A program made the position numbers and the translations under genes. A DNA stretch of 64,000 nucleotides from contig NW_019774003.1 of assembly GCF_001039355.2 (NCBI RefSeq), forward strand, positions 30,374 to 94,373. The letters are read 5' to 3'. The notes beneath the pieces are model-generated. The model was not told where the DNA came from and did no database searches. It saw nothing but the letters and a program-made list of their open reading frames with translations. This stretch comes from Lingula anatina. Lineage: Eukaryota; Brachiopoda; Lingulata; Lingulida; Lingulidae. Every line of letters begins with the position of its first letter. Positions within the stretch are counted from its first letter, which is position 1. Positions 12,737 through 27,785 of this stretch are shown here, piece after piece.

Positions 12737-14799
12737 GCATTTTATCCTGATATAATGTCGAGAAATGGACAATTCCAGATACTGCTTGTACATGTAGATC
12801 AATTCTGCGAGCCATAAGGAAAATAAACTGGTTCGTTAGCGATAAATTCGCATCTAATGAGCGAAATGGTTGCCCTTGACTTTGTTTATGAGCATATAAA
12901 GATGTATCAAATAAAATGTACACAATCAAATTACATAGCGACAACACGAGTAGAAACAACTCCCGTACTCTCTGTTGCGTGACGCCTGTTCGTTAGGATC
13001 AGATATAAATGAGGTTCAATGTTCGGGCAATGAATGTAATGCTAAGATGAGTACACTTGAGAGTTTACTGGACTTTTTCATTAAGATATAAACCGTGTAA
13101 TGCGCCCGAGTTCGCCTCATTGACAATGGATTCAACGGACTGTAATACGGAAACATGATAACGTGCTAGTACAGAGCATATGGTACATACATGTTGATAT
13201 CGCTGTGAATTGATACGAGGAGAAGTCAATACACTCACCCCTTCAGTATGATCTACAACTTGTCGGTTTTAGGGACACACACATAAAAAAAATGCTGACG
13301 CACCCTGAGTTTCAGAGAATAATGGGAGTAGGCGTCTAGCAACTTCATGTCCATGTACGTTCGGTTAAACTTTGATACTCAGGGCGAGGTTGACCCCCAT
13401 TCCGTTTAATTCAAATATATCAGCCAGTGTTGTGTCCAGTATTGGTTCTCTGTACTGGAAATTGACTGACCAAAATTTTCTCGACCGATTTAGAACTCCT
13501 TGTTTTGATTATATTCCGCATTGTGCAGTTACGCGTTGTTCAAAGCTCTCTTATTTTTATAGAAGACGAGTAAAATTAGGGTGATATGCTTACTATTCGT
13601 CATGAAATTATGAAACAGCTTACAGGTAAGTTGATGTAACATCAATAAATTGGAAAAAGATTAAGTATGTGCTTTTTAACAAAAGATAGTAAAATAACAT
13701 CCACTACGTTATTATATCGATCAGTTATTTACACGTAGAAACCTCTTCAAAAATTACACTACAATTTTGTTAATTTATCATCATTTTTTGGATTTTTATT
13801 ATGCAGTTAATTGGAAAAGAATTGGTATGTGTTTGCAGACAAAAGCCCATTCCAACCAACAGTGTGCCACGGAGACGAACCCTTTGATCTTGTGGACCAG
13901 TCCAATTATTTCAAAGGTCGAAGAATTCAAATGGCGACTCTGTCAAGGGAAATAACTCCTCCAAAGTGACATTTACAACGGCATTTTATCAAGCAGTAGG
14001 AAATTTGGAGCGAATATAAACTCTTGTTGTATTAAATGTATCACACGTCTGATTTAATTCGTATCTTTTCAAGTACGATTTTGATATACTTGGATATGAT
14101 ACATGTATATCCTGTAGTATCGTTTACAAACGTCCTTTTGTATTAACATATCTATTCATTCGTGTATTCATTGATTTACTCATCTAATCATTTATACATC
14201 TGTATTTTTACATTTTTCCATTCTATTCGTTGGATTTATTCCATCTCATTCATTTAACCCCATCTTATTTATCTTTCTTTCTATTGGAAGTTCGAGATTT
14301 TCTCAGCGTAGGTCGGTCCCCAGGGAGTCTTGTTTTGACTCACTTTCAGACAAAACAAATTTTTAAGACAGCAGCAGGCAGTATATGCTGTCTGGTCCTC
14401 AGCTTGAAATCGGTGTTTCTGCACAGTCTGCATCTAATTGGATGGTAATTATACATAGCCATAACACAGGGCAGACGGAAGCCGTTTTTTTTTAGTCTTG
14501 CCGAGATGGTCAGGATTTTTCCAAGTTTTCATTGATGGGCATCTAATTTTTTCTGTCGGAAGACGGTCAAAAATGGAGGATAGATCAACAAAGATAATTT
14601 GGAAGACTGTCAAAAAATATCTCTGGATCCTCATTTTTTCGTTTGGTGGAGCTAATTCATTGCTGACGACCAAGAGAAGACAGAATCAGGGGTACCTGTC
14701 GTTTCTTACCTGTCTTTGCTGTATCGTGCACAGTACAATAAACTACATAATGTCACAGGAAGGGAAGTCACTTACCCCCGAATAATTAAGATACAGTAA

Positions 14800-15061
14800 G
14801 ACCCCATTCCCATACCTAGATCGATCTAGCAGGATCGACCCATCTCCGAGGGCTTTCGCGCTAAATTACATTCAGCTTAAGCGGCTCTGATGTATGGCAC
14901 GCCAACTGAAACTGCTAGGGGGTAATTAACTATCCTTTAGCAGCTTCAGTAGGCGTGCTAGACAGCTGAGCCGCTTAGCCTGAATGCAGTTTAGTGAGAA
15001 TCCCCTCGGAGATGGGTCGATCCTGCTAGAGCGATCTACATGTAGGTATGGGAATGGGGTC
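14800..15061. mobile_element. 262-bp palindromic MITE with TAA target-site duplication (PIF/Harbinger-like)
   Basis: The two halves are long near-perfect inverted repeats: the left starts GACCCCATTCCCATACCTAG and the right ends with the reverse complement of the same region. Internal blocks such as GGATCGACCCATCTCCGAGG also pair. TAA lies immediately outside both ends (14797-14799 and 15062-15064). The whole element can fold into one hairpin. It contains no open frame. TAA duplications are characteristic of PIF/Harbinger elements (established); assignment to that superfamily is an inference. Confidence 0.85.
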
Positions 15062-15263
15062 TAAAAAATCAGCGAGAGAGAAAATACACTGACATTTAGG
15101 ATATCATCTCATTTTGCAAACATTCGTCTTCTCAATATAATTCAGGTCATTGAAGTTTCTTCAAATGTCATTTTATAATCTCGTACAATTACCGAAAAAT
15201 AAACGTAATGTGTAGGGCATATACAATAAATTCTTTCATATGATGCAAAATTAGGGACCAGAC

Positions 15264-15264
15264 N
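15264..15264. other. single ambiguous base (N)
   Basis: The only non-ACGT character I noticed in the window, in non-coding sequence. It points to an unresolved base in the assembly. Confidence 0.95.
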
Positions 15265-18200
15265 GTAAACTGCGTCACGAGATAAATAAAGTAAAAAGGA
15301 TCAGTCTGTGCTGTATCTTTAATGTGGTAGGCTACCAGATTCCTCCTGATTGCTGCACGTTTCGAAATGTAATATTATTCTCCAGTGGTATAAACAGCAT
15401 GTCTGATACCGTTATTTGCCAGACAGGATCAGCGTATAAGCTGGAGCCGATTTCAATAAATAAACTTAAAACGGAAAGCTGGTCTTAACTTTAAGGCTGA
15501 AATGATTGGTCTACTTGAATTCAGAGTGAATTTGTGATAATCTATAAAAATCAAGTAACTACTTATAATTAATAATAAATAATAAATACCAGCCAATTTC
15601 TTTCTTTTAATGCATAAACTGACTGTTTTTCTAGGGTCAAAGTACACTAAAGTTAAAGCAAAGACCAACTCTCGGTCCCTAGTTTTTTGTGAAATCACCC
15701 CTGAAATGTTACATTATTCTCTTGTTGTACAGTCGGCATATCTGATTCTGCGGTGTCAAAGATAAGATCGTCATGTTCAGGCTGATCACAAATTTTAACA
15801 TTACCAGGATCTCTGGCGGCTGTTAGTCGCAGAGTTGCTTACAAAGACGGGGTAATAACGCATCACAACCTACATGTAATAGTGAAAATGTGAATAAATG
15901 TGCAAAGAATTCTATTTATTTCGAACGATGTACCAAATTGCATTGATTTGCATTTGACGTGGAACATTACAGAACTCTGAAGGGCGTCCCAAATCATTGC
16001 AATAGTGCTTCAAACGAAGACACAGTTGCTGTAACTGAATATAACTCCTTGCTTCAATCGACTGAAGTTAACCAGTATGTCACCTTTCCTCATGTACGAC
16101 TTCAGTCTTATCAAACGCCGTGAATCCTTATGAGTGTGACCGGTGGAAACTAAACTTATTTCAGTTCATATGGCACGGTTCTTGGTAAATAACCGAATTT
16201 AAATCAAACTTAAATAATTCTTATGCGGTTTCCGTCGATCGTATTAGATCATTATATGACACCTTAAATGACAAAAAACACAGAATAACCCCAAATTCAT
16301 CCAATGACATTTAACCTTTAAACTTTCACGTTAAACATTTGATAGGAGTAATCTAGAAACTTTTAATTGTTGCAATTAGATTTTCACAAGCGTTGCCCAA
16401 CACAAAATTATTATCCTTTGTTACTTTGCTTTTTAAATTAACGGGTCGGAGAGAACCAAAAACAGGAGGAAATTTTCCTTCTGCCTCTAATGCCCTACTG
16501 TGTAAGGTTTACTTTATCATACAAGGATATTTGTTCTAGATGCCTTTAGGCAAATGTTACATTTCTGACTCTCTGTTTTCAGTCATCGGCATTCACAAAT
16601 AACCACGGCAAACATTCTACTACACAAACCACCTATAATTAAGCCTTTTTTCTCTTAAAGCTTGCTCAAATGACTTACACATACAACGCATGAATTATTG
16701 CGAGGATAAAACAACACTGAAACTGCATATATAGGAAAATATTCTTTTAGCTTTAATATTTAATAGGATATGCGCTGCTTATTATGTGCCTTGGATGAGA
16801 TGAGTGTCTAAAGTGAAAGGGATGTCGTTGACGGCTACGGAAAATAACGGATTTAGCACATTATAATATATATAGTGTGATGAACAGTGTATTGAAATTA
16901 ATGGTCATTTGAATTAGAGTGGCGAAAAAATAAAACGTTTTGAAAGTGTGGAAACAGCAGTGGTATCGATACGTCACAAATAATAATGATGATAATAATA
17001 ATAATAGCAATGACAATAATGAAAATAATAAGAAGCAGCTTAAAAAGGATTATACGCACGAAGCCACCTGCTCCCAGCGCCATCCTCTCATACTAAATCT
17101 GCTCACATATCCAGCTCAAGATATCCTGATTCTTTTTTAATGACCGATCAATAGCGCTGGCTGCCGTGGAACCGTGCTTCGGATAACTTTTCTATTATCT
17201 TAATTTTTTTACCGCCTGTTAATCAGCAGAGTATTCCCAAGACGCTGCGCGTCGAGCCTTAATGAGACGAACATCGACAGCGTGTGGCCCTTTAACGAAT
17301 ACGCTTAAAATCGGACGACGGGCGTACCGCAAAGACAAACATAATAACTAAACGTTGAAACAAGAGTTGAGGATGTCAACATTTTTACGCGTATGTGTTA
17401 GTTTTTTGTATTTCAAAACTACCAGGTGTAAGCTCGTTTTAGCGGTATCACGTAAAAATTATTAAATTTTACATTAGCTGTTCATTAAAATGAGAAAACA
17501 GTACCGGTGTAAAGGGTGAACTTTATGCATCAATTTTGACGTGAAAAGTTTGAATGCCATCAAAATAACTAGCGTGAAGTTTATCCGATCACCGAAACAA
17601 ATGATATCTCCCACGCATTTTGCATGTCTTAAACGACCATCAGTCATTTTAACTGTTTGTAAGGAATACTCAAGCCTAGGTCGGTTGTCACAAGCCGACA
17701 GCACCTTGACAAAGATTGAACTAGCGTAGGACTACTTGAAATCATAAGTGTGACATGTAAATATAGTCCAGTCACGGAAGCGTCAATTAATGTACCGAGC
17801 ATTGAGCACTTAGGCTGTTTCCTCTTTTACGTAATACAAATATATTCAAAATTATGTCAAACTTTGGTTTCTATGTTTTTATTAGGCTCCATCGTATTGG
17901 GTTTTTTCATGCCAGGCATACTAGGAAAACGATTATTACCAATACCACTCGAAGATGACTTACTGAATATATGGTGGCGCCATGGGAGAGAGTCGTTTTC
18001 CCGGTGTTCGTCTTCTTGTTGTACTCAAACTGTAGACAGGAAGTCGGGCAAATTCTCACAGTGGTAAGGGTTGGGGACAATTACTCCAATAAAACATGAT
18101 CAATTTCTTGGATTTATTCCCATCGCTCTCATTTCATTTTATCAGTATCTCTTGTGAGATGAGTTTTGCTCGCACTCTGCGAAATCTTCTCTTAAATAAG

Positions 18201-18625
18201 TGACCAATTACCACAACTGTTCGGAATAACAATGAGAAAGCTACATGCCTATCTGGCTGTGCGTACATGTAATGCGTCTCGAAAGTCCGAAGGTTCACTG
18301 GTGGGAAAGTTTTGTTCAAATGTTAATTATTAGGATGGTTCAGTGGTTTGAAACGTAATTTTCCGTAGGCTCATTGTTCTTAAACTCAAAAGCAATTGAT
18401 ATTGTAGATCAGATACAGTTTGACCTGGTGATCTTGTGTAAAACAAAATGTTTCTTAAAGCAGCTCTAGTTCCAATGAATCTTCGAAACACTGAACCGAA
18501 GCAGTATTTAAACCTCCTTATAAACCTCCGCTGTAATGAACCTTCGAAATGGTATCAGGCACCGGGACATAGTTAAAGAACAACCTACACAATACTCAAA
18601 TTTAAGAGAACCATGAGAGCGGGAA

Positions 18626-18641
18626 GGGGGGGGGGGGGGGG
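18626..18641. repeat. poly-G tract, 16 bp
   Basis: Homopolymer of G following GGGAA. Such tracts are error-prone in sequencing and can form G-quadruplexes. Confidence 0.9.
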
Positions 18642-20570
18642 CTTACCCACTTTTAGCTACTCAGAACGCGTTGATTCTTTTCTTTTTTATGCAAAGATAC
18701 CGAAGGAAACAAGGCCAAAAGCACATGCCAGCCTTGCGCCCCTCTTATGTGCCTGCCAGTAACTTTGAAGTATTCATACGTGTTACATGTGAAACTGGTC
18801 GTTAACATAAAAAAGGGATATTATATAATCGGGTACCTCCCTTTGAAACAAGAACCAGAAGTGTTATCAGTTGCCATTTGCCCCGTGCAAGCCCATAGAT
18901 GAATTGGGAGTGTTGGAATCGAATTATTCATATGATAATTGTAAAAAAACTCAGCCACGGCACAATGAGTTTCATAGAATCCTGTAAACTCACCCCAATT
19001 AGCCGCATATATCCGAAGTTACTGGGAACAGCGGAGTGAGTTCTAATATCTGAAACTCAAGGTAAGCCACGACAATTCTCCCATAAACCATCCTATTAAC
19101 TATAGATGGATGGACTTGGAAGTTAAAATATAGGCGTCTTCGGACGTGAATTGTAACCACGTAGTTCTACCTATAGTTAAGCTGCCTCAAAATTTTCTGG
19201 TACAAGTCTGCGCCACGAGCTACGCTTGAAGATTTCATTGAGGGAAAGGATGATAATAAGCAGCGGATGTATTTAGCCAAGGTACTTTGCAGAAAATGAG
19301 GATTTAGTAGTCTTATGTGGCTGTTTGTCTCATTTCATCAATGCTTGTGTTATACGAAATAATCATTCTCGGCACAAAGCAATTTTCTCAGTTAAATAAT
19401 AAAACATAAACACAGTGCCCAATGCGACTACACAATAATCGCTATAAACCTTCAGTAATACAATGGACTACTCCTGCCCAGATTGCGGCTTCACGCGAAG
19501 AAAAATGCACTTAATGCCATATAATCGCTCGTTCAGCTAAGCGAAGAAAAGAAAAGCAGTCTTAAAAACATTCATTTATTTATTTTTGAATTTGGAAATC
19601 GATGTTGCAACGATCGATAAGAACAAGTAAATTGTATTCACACGTGCCAAATATCCGTGTACGGTCTTTCTAAGTTAGTCCATGTATGTAATCCATGTAG
19701 ACTATCTGATTTATTTTTGAATATCCCATATGGATTGTCATGAGCTTTACGGAGTTATTGGGATCAGAATCGCAACAAAATCCTTAGATGGAAATGGTTT
19801 TTCCGTCGTTTTAAATAGTATTTTTTAAGATTTTGAAAGCTTGATGAAGGGGAGAAACGTCATAAATAAAAGAAGGTTAAGTCTCTTTAATACAATTTAA
19901 TTTTTCGCCAGCATGATTTTTGTTTAACCTAACGATCTACCGACATTTGTTACTTATCATAAGCAACTTTGGCGTCCAGCAAACTCATTAACCCATAGGT
20001 TGTAGTAAGTCCTTCCTACGAGAGACATTAAGAATCCGATTAAAGGAACATCTGTAACGTTTATATATGCAAAGCACAATCAGGTTTCACATTAGAAAAA
20101 TGAAAACCCATGTCCCTCTGCGCCAAGCCTTCTAGGCACCTCTGTAACCGCAGCTCTTTATCTCTGGTGGACAGTTTCCTGAAGTTAGTCATCTTACTTC
20201 TTATCTTAACGTTGAAAATAGCAAAGGATAGAACAGTCGTCTGCTGGCTGCCATGGTGCTTAATTGTCTAATGTGAACCTGCTTTTGACTTTATGAAATA
20301 GTGTAAATAGCAAAAACCCGTTGTGCGTAGAGTATTTGCAGCGATGGCAGTGTACAGTACGATTGCCAATCCTTTTTTATCTCCTCTTCCAGCGAGACAT
20401 CTCTCAAACGCCAAAGTCCTGCTGAGGTACTACAATCCCAAATCCTCATTCTATAAAAACACTCCAGTGCATTTGATCTCTTTAATTGTTTTTTTTTTTT
20501 TTTTAGTAAGATTGGAATGAGGTCTAGGAAACAAAGTACTCTTATTTCTTTGTTGTCATTTAATGCCACT

Positions 20571-23500
20571 TTATAAAAGAGCCTCTCTTTCGTCGCCCGA
20601 TGATCCTCCGTCATCACGTTCGTCTTTGAAGTCCCGCTGTCTGTGTCTGTGTGTGCCGTAGTCACTGTCGCTGCTGGCCACGTAGTCATCACTCCAATCT
20701 GGGAAATCAAGTTTGATTAATCAGTCGATTGATTAAATAAACATTTAAGCACAAACTGGTCAGCATAAACTAAAAAGGACATGTTTAGGTCATATTAAAG
20801 TACATAGCTGAAAAATCTAAGATTTGGCATAATTTTTCTAAAAACTAGTATTCAGTTGTCATTTTAAAGGAATTTAACGCAGGGCTTGGAAGCGGCGAAT
20901 AAATCCTCACAAATGTAACTTGTAAATCTGAAAAAATTAAATGTTGTTGCAACATAAATGGCAAATCATATGTATATGTCGTGCAACCTGTATCATTTTA
21001 ATGATTTTAAATTTTAATCATTTTAAAAAATGATTCAGCTGACAAAAGAGGAACTAGATTTAAAAAATCAGCAATTTACCAAATTTGAAGGCACGTCAGT
21101 CAAGGCTATCAACTTCTGATAACCGTCAAGAACAGGAAATTGTAAGCTTTTGTAACGTGTATACATGTACTACTCAAAAGAAGTTAAGGAACACTCGCCA
21201 TTTAAGATGTAATAGTTTGATCCATGTCCATGTCTACTATTATTAAATATCAGCACTTCTAAAACAGTCATTAGTCGGTGTTGGATGACATTTCTACTTT
21301 AATTTTTGTGCAATGAAAATAAATTTTGCACTCGTTAAAATTAATAATTATGACTATTTTGGGGGGATGAAATACGTGAAAAAAATGGAAAATCGTTCAG
21401 GAAGAGAAACGTCCGTTCAAGGCGGCAGGCAGTGCCAGTCCATTTAGCAAGACATAGAACAGCTTGTTTGGTGCGGGCAACACGTCAAGAGTGGTCACTT
21501 GTTCTCTTCTCTTACTGAAAAGTCCAAATTTACAATACTGAACAGCGATGGCAGAACTCGCGTGTGCAGAGGTTCAGGAGAGAGTTTCATCAGAGAACGC
21601 AACCAGTTCTGTGGAGGCAGCGTATTAAAGGTTAAGTGAAGGTTTGGGGGGTGTTTTCATTTCACCACCATACACTCCTTTACATTAGCAACGGATTGCA
21701 TAACAGGGATGAAATTCTGATACTTCTGTTCATGCCATCCATAGTATAGGTGAAGCAACCATGCTACATGTACAAGGCAACGCATGGCAACGCACGTCCT
21801 AGCCGTGCATGAGTTACCGGTGCCACGGATTTCTTAGAGCAAAGGAACGTCCACAGCATGGACAGGCCTGCCTTTTCGCCTGATAGGCCCCGACACAAAA
21901 TCTATGGGACCAGTTGAAGCTACGAGTTAAGCAAAATCCACACCAGTAGATCTCATTCAGCTCGCTCAATGGCTCATCCAAGATTGGAAACCCATTCTAC
22001 CCCAGTCGCTCCAGACATTAATAATCTCAATGAGGAGGCGTTGTGAAGCATTTGCGGTTTCTAGAGGCGGACACACGCGATACTGAAAAGCCTCTTGGAG
22101 CTGTGGATTTAATTTTCAACCTCGGTTCCTTCCTATTCTCGTTTATATTATGATAATTTATCATCATATGGAAATCAATGCACGATTCAATACAGCGATG
22201 GTTGGGGAGTATGTTTTTTTAAATTATTTATAAAACAATGAACTTTCTTTTTAGTATCTGCTTTTCTAGGCGTTCCCAAAATTCTTTTGAACAGTAGGGC
22301 ATTTTACCGCCAGATCAAACCGATAACAATAATTGATCAATATGTAGGCCTATAAGTGTTTAGAAGGGGGTTACTTTTGACAAAGTTTTTAAAATATTCT
22401 TGAAAAATACGTTGTTAGTCAGTGACAGAGGCACAGATTTTGCAAGATTGGTCCTGGCATCTTTACTTGTTCAGGCTGTTTAAAATGCAGAAACGTAAAT
22501 GACAGCATAAGGCAATTTGGGTGCCGATTAAAGATGGCGCCTGGTTTTCACATTAATTACAACTCCCCCCACCCCACCCCACCCAAAAATGTCTTTATGA
22601 GGTTTACTTTTTCTTTTTTTTTTTTGAAACATGAAACTTCGCAAAGATGTTTAAATCGCATACACCCGTGAAAATATAATCATCAGCATTTATCCTTTAC
22701 CAGAGTCGCTTGTGTCTGTTGAATGGTCAGAAACATCCACGTTGTCCACATCGTCGTCTGAGTCTATCCCATGATGCTCCTCGGCAGGGGGAGACAACCG
22801 TCTGTATCCATTAGCCAGATGATCTGAAGAAAAACAAATTCATTATTAAAACAATCATTTTTGCTTAGTGACAAGCACTTGATGCATAATCTCAAGATAC
22901 TTGATTGAATAAAAAACGTGATATTAAATAAATCCACGGGGTGGTCCTTCTAGTTCCTCGGATTTGTTGATTGGTATTTTAATTGTGATCGAAAGTAATA
23001 AGCGTCACCTGGGAAGATTTCTTTTCTATCCGGGAGCATTGCCTTAATACAGTTGATAAGAATGATATAAGAATTTCCCCGTGGAATTATTTTCTTTTAG
23101 TGAAGTCGTGTGAGAAAAAAAAGATGAATATACAACCTGCCATGAAGCCGTTGATAGAATTATTTATCATACCAAGACAATTAATACATTTGTGCCTATC
23201 CTGCTTGAAAAGAACATGAGCACTCATACGCACACATTCGCAGAAAAAAGTTTACTCCGCGAACTTTTCCTTTTTACTACTGTTTATAGTTAGAACTCGC
23301 ATCACCCACACACTGCATAAAAAAATAGTCGACAGACTATATCGTGCAAGAGTTAATACTTTTGCCACATGTATAATGGAACACTACTTTTCATCGACCA
23401 AAATGTGACCTAAAATGATTGATGTCTTGATAAGTTTATATTATGATTCCAGAGAAATGTGTCGATATAATGTAGTGCACAATGCGCTGTGGATTAAGTA

Positions 23501-23906
23501 CTCAGTACAAATCATCATCGGTCGCATCTCTACCACGCGTCCCCGAGGCAGAGGCCACGAGGTCCGGAAAAACAATCATTTTAGCGCCTTTCTGTTTGAT
23601 GACGACATTGTACGCAGTTTCTGTGTGTCGTGGGACTTTATGAATCGATCAGGAATCCATTTGCTAGCCCCGGGGATCGATTTGTTTGTATAGACCACTT
23701 TTCAAAATTAATTACAGTGCATAAATGAAGAAATTTGTTGCAGTACGCCGACGAATTAGTTGGTGTCATCATCATTAGCAGAATGTTTTGGTTTCACGCC
23801 TGTATCAAGCAACTCTCCTTTCCTTATTTCACGTTTCCCTGGACGACCCTCTACGTCCCGCTCCTTTTACAACCTTCTTCCCCCTTCTCTCTCTAACACA
23901 CACACA

Positions 23907-23942
<36 letters not shown>

Positions 23943-26900
23943 CAATACTGAATAATTCCCATATCGAACAGTGTATCTTGAAACGTGGGCGTGTATCTAT
24001 ATTCACTTTCTTCATAAAATATAATTCATTTGGTATAACATGTCAGACCCGTCATCAATCTTTATTGGCCAGACAGAGAGAATGATTGTGCTGCTATTAG
24101 CTAGGATCTTATTGTAAACGCCCAGTCAGTGAAAGCAATAACGACACCCAAACGGCAATGGAATTTCTCCTTATGCTCATACTCGTATTTGTTTTTATTG
24201 TACAAAAAGCGTCGGGTCGGAGTCATACATTCGAGGTGAATTGGCCCTGTTTGCTGTATGCACCCGTTTTAATGAATTGGTTTTTGTTTTATCTATAGTC
24301 AATGGAAAAAACCAGACAGTCGTGTTCTAGGAATAACTTTTAAGGCTGCAGTCTACTGTAGGGCGATCTTATGCCAGTTGGATCGTCTACATGCACTAGT
24401 ATTTGTTGTTTCTCTGGTTTTTGCAAGTGAAACTACAATCTCCTCTTCAAAAATACAATCTAGTTGTGGCTGGGCTGTGTTCGAAATAGCTTTGACAAAA
24501 AAGCTTTACAATTTCCTTCAAAGAGAGGACTATTCTTTTGATTGTACCCTCACTATTTTTGTGTTTTACTGTTCTGGTTGTTGACTGTAAGCCCCTGTGC
24601 TCCACCTAAAGTAAATCGTACTGATCGCTTGATTGCAATTACCGTTATTCTACTTTACTCCATCCATCGCTCCTCGAGCTGAATGCTTTACTCAGAAGTT
24701 ACAAAGGGTTTGTAAGGAGAGGAGTTGCAGTTAAGCGGCTACCCCGTAAAGGTTTTTAAAACTTGAACGTGGACGTTTTTAACCGTCCTGAATTTGGTCT
24801 TTCTCGTAATAATTCTGGCAATTGTCCGATGGAGACTCTCAGGTTACAAGTACATGTATCTATATACTGCTTGTGATCTCTTTAATTTGAACTGCACAAA
24901 TAGTCTAAAAGCAGAAAATCAATTTTCATACCCTTTGCAGTCGGGGCAGTTCATATGTGGACTGCCATTCAACTACATGTTGGACAAAAATATCGTCCCC
25001 ACAAACTATTGTTAGCAAGACTCCCTTTCCACTGGTGTGTGTGTGTGTGTGTGTGTGTGTGTCCGCTCGCGCGTGTGCGTATGTGCTATGTGGCACGCTG
25101 TCGTCTCTTGAGAAGTAGAATAGAAACCGTTAGCAATTTAACACACATAGTAAAAGAGAATACAGACAAAAAGCAGTGTAAAATTACGTATACCGTGAAT
25201 ATGATTCCTTCAAGCAAGCTAGGCAGCGAGCCTCGCGTGAATTGAGACACTAAGTGCAGATTGATTCGGACGCCTGCCGAGCGCTTCGTGTGATTTTTGA
25301 TTGAAACTTGGCGAAATGAGGATAAAAAAGACGGAAAATCGAAGAACGGTCGAAGGACCTTGTGGAACATGGCAAAACGAACAAAATAAACAGGATGTGT
25401 TGTGGTTGAATAGTGTCTATTAAAGTTGCCAATTTTGCTTTTTGCTGTCTCTTTTAATTCTGTCTACATTTTCACATTGATAGTAGTATTAGGTAAACAT
25501 GTAAAACCATATCGCCTTTCCAACGCTTTTATTCAGCCACCTAAAATTACCCGCAATATAGGAGTGTCATGAGTGCAGTAGTAAGTTGACACCTCAATAT
25601 CCTTGGTGCAAGGAAGACAGATCGACAGCATAATGCAAATTTTATTATTTCTTAAGTCTAGTCTCATATACTTCAGATTTCCTGCGCCGGTATACGGAGT
25701 ACATGAGATAAGCCTTATTCTGCATCGGTGTCTCTGCACCGGCTTGCGTGACAGATTACTGAGTCATGGAAGGCCACAGGTGCGTATGCAAATCAAAACC
25801 CCTAGATATGCAATCTTAACGTTAAAAACTTCGGGGCCATTTTATTAATTTTCGAGCTGATGAATTCCTGTCTCACTCTTTTTCAGACTCAGAAGCTATG
25901 TTCTGAAGTATACTTCAACCGTATTAGTTTATGGTGTTTGTTGTTTCTCCGGTGTTTTTCGCAATGCAAACAGACCTTCCAATAGTATACGCACCATTCA
26001 TGGTCGATATGCGATTTGATATTAAAAAAATACAAATCAATTATAGTTGGGAAAAGCATACGTACAAAAATAATAGCTTCATGTAACTTGGCTTCTATTG
26101 TAATCAATTTCCCGTTGGGTCTTACAAGAACGTTTGATTCAATAAGTGAAAAAAATCCTCTCCATATTTCAATGTTGTGCCTTCAATGAAATAAGGATTC
26201 TGAAATGTCTGACACTGAAAAAGAAAAGGAAGAAGAAGGAGAGAAGGGTACGAAAAAGAAGAGAGAAAAAGAAAAAATATTAAAAATCGTTGGACCTGTT
26301 TCGCCACACAATACATTTCTCACTTATGTATCACAAAAGCATTTTATGTGTCGTAAAAAAACTTGATGAGTTATGGAGATAATAACTGCTTTGCTGGGGG
26401 CTAAAAAGGAAAATTATCAACCATAAGAGTCCGTTTTTCAAAGGTCGCACAAATCTGTGTCTGTGATGCACAAGCCGATGCCCTGTATATTTTTAATAAC
26501 AGCAGAGAAAACACATAAAGGCTGTACATATCACAGAGGTCTCTGTAAGACACGGTGGAATAATTACCTTTTCTTCATCAGCAGATTAACATTTGTCAGT
26601 GTTTGCTGTTAAAACTCGGTGATTCTACTTGGTCCTTATATTGATTGGTGAACTTTACAAGCAAAAACTGACGCACGCGTGCTTGGGATCATGGTAAAAC
26701 AAACATCAAGATACAAGAGCCATGGGTATTATTGTATTGGAGACCCTATTCGCGTAACGAAATTTGGACTCGACGGCTCGACCGAATCTTTATGTAGTTG
26801 TGCGCATACAACAGATGGAACCTTTTCTGAAAATAATTCCACGTAATTGTTTCTATATTATGGTCCAAAATAAACACATCATGACCCTAACTGACATTTT

Positions 26901-27741
26901 AAAATATAACTAATAATAACAGGCACACACCTTAAACATCTTTAAAGGAAGGGATGTGGAATATTTTCAGAAAAGGTTCCTCTGAAGACAAAACTACTAG
27001 CAATATTCACGTTTGTGGGAATCAGCGTGTAAAAAATCCCTGTGAAAGCCCCTGTGTCTGAAATTTAATAAAAAAATAGAGACTAACCCAACCACATTTA
27101 TACATAAAACACAGCTTTGAGCATACAATTCCTTAAAAACGGTGGATCTACCCCTCACGTAGCTTCGTCATCCCCCTCATAAAAATATAAATAAACAGTA
27201 GAATGAGCGAAAAGAGACAAGATTTTTTTTCCATCTGTTTCCCCCACATATTAAAGTATAACTGCCCTTTTTACTACTTTATATTTGTAAAGAAAGGAAA
27301 TTTATTTTATTCTTGTAATTCGCCCCCTCCCCCAAGCAAAATCCTGGATTCACCAAATCCTTATGATTTCCCTCGACCATATTTTCCCTTGTTTGAATCG
27401 TGATACTTGATTTTTTTCCAACGCATTTGATCTAAAGTCGTGCTGTGGGTGTTATTTCATAGGAACTCATTCTGCAGCGAGAACTAGAATAGCAACCACT
27501 CGCAAATCAGATTAGTGAGATAATTGATGTTTCACGGTATCTCTTCCTGGGAGGATTCTAGGGGAAAGACAGTAATTAAAACTCTCTGCTTGTCTAATTT
27601 AGTTGTCATTTGCTTGATATGTAATCTAGAGGCTGGTCGTACTTAGTTTCCAGTATCAACCACTGAAAAAATCTGGGAATACGTATTGATCTATTTATAA
27701 TCCTATGAAGAATAGAATCTGTAAATGTATCTGAACATTTG

Positions 27742-27785
<44 letters not shown>

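Larger units (their letters stand above)
11642..20570. other. gene-poor stretch between the CAP-like gene and the acidic-protein gene
   Basis: It begins with the 3' UTR of the CAP-like gene and ends with the 3' side of the 186-aa protein gene. It contains a CT microsatellite, a palindromic MITE, imperfect AAT repeats near 16980-17032, a poly-G tract and one ambiguous base (N) at 15264. Open frames of up to about 105 codons occur (for example 17750-18067), but none has a recognisable domain or consistent splice structure. Confidence 0.6.

Noticed and set aside
20291-20710. 139-codon minus-strand open frame
   Set aside because: It overlaps exon 3 of the acidic-protein gene in a different frame. 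The spliced frame is supported by acceptor, phase and the stop at 20571.
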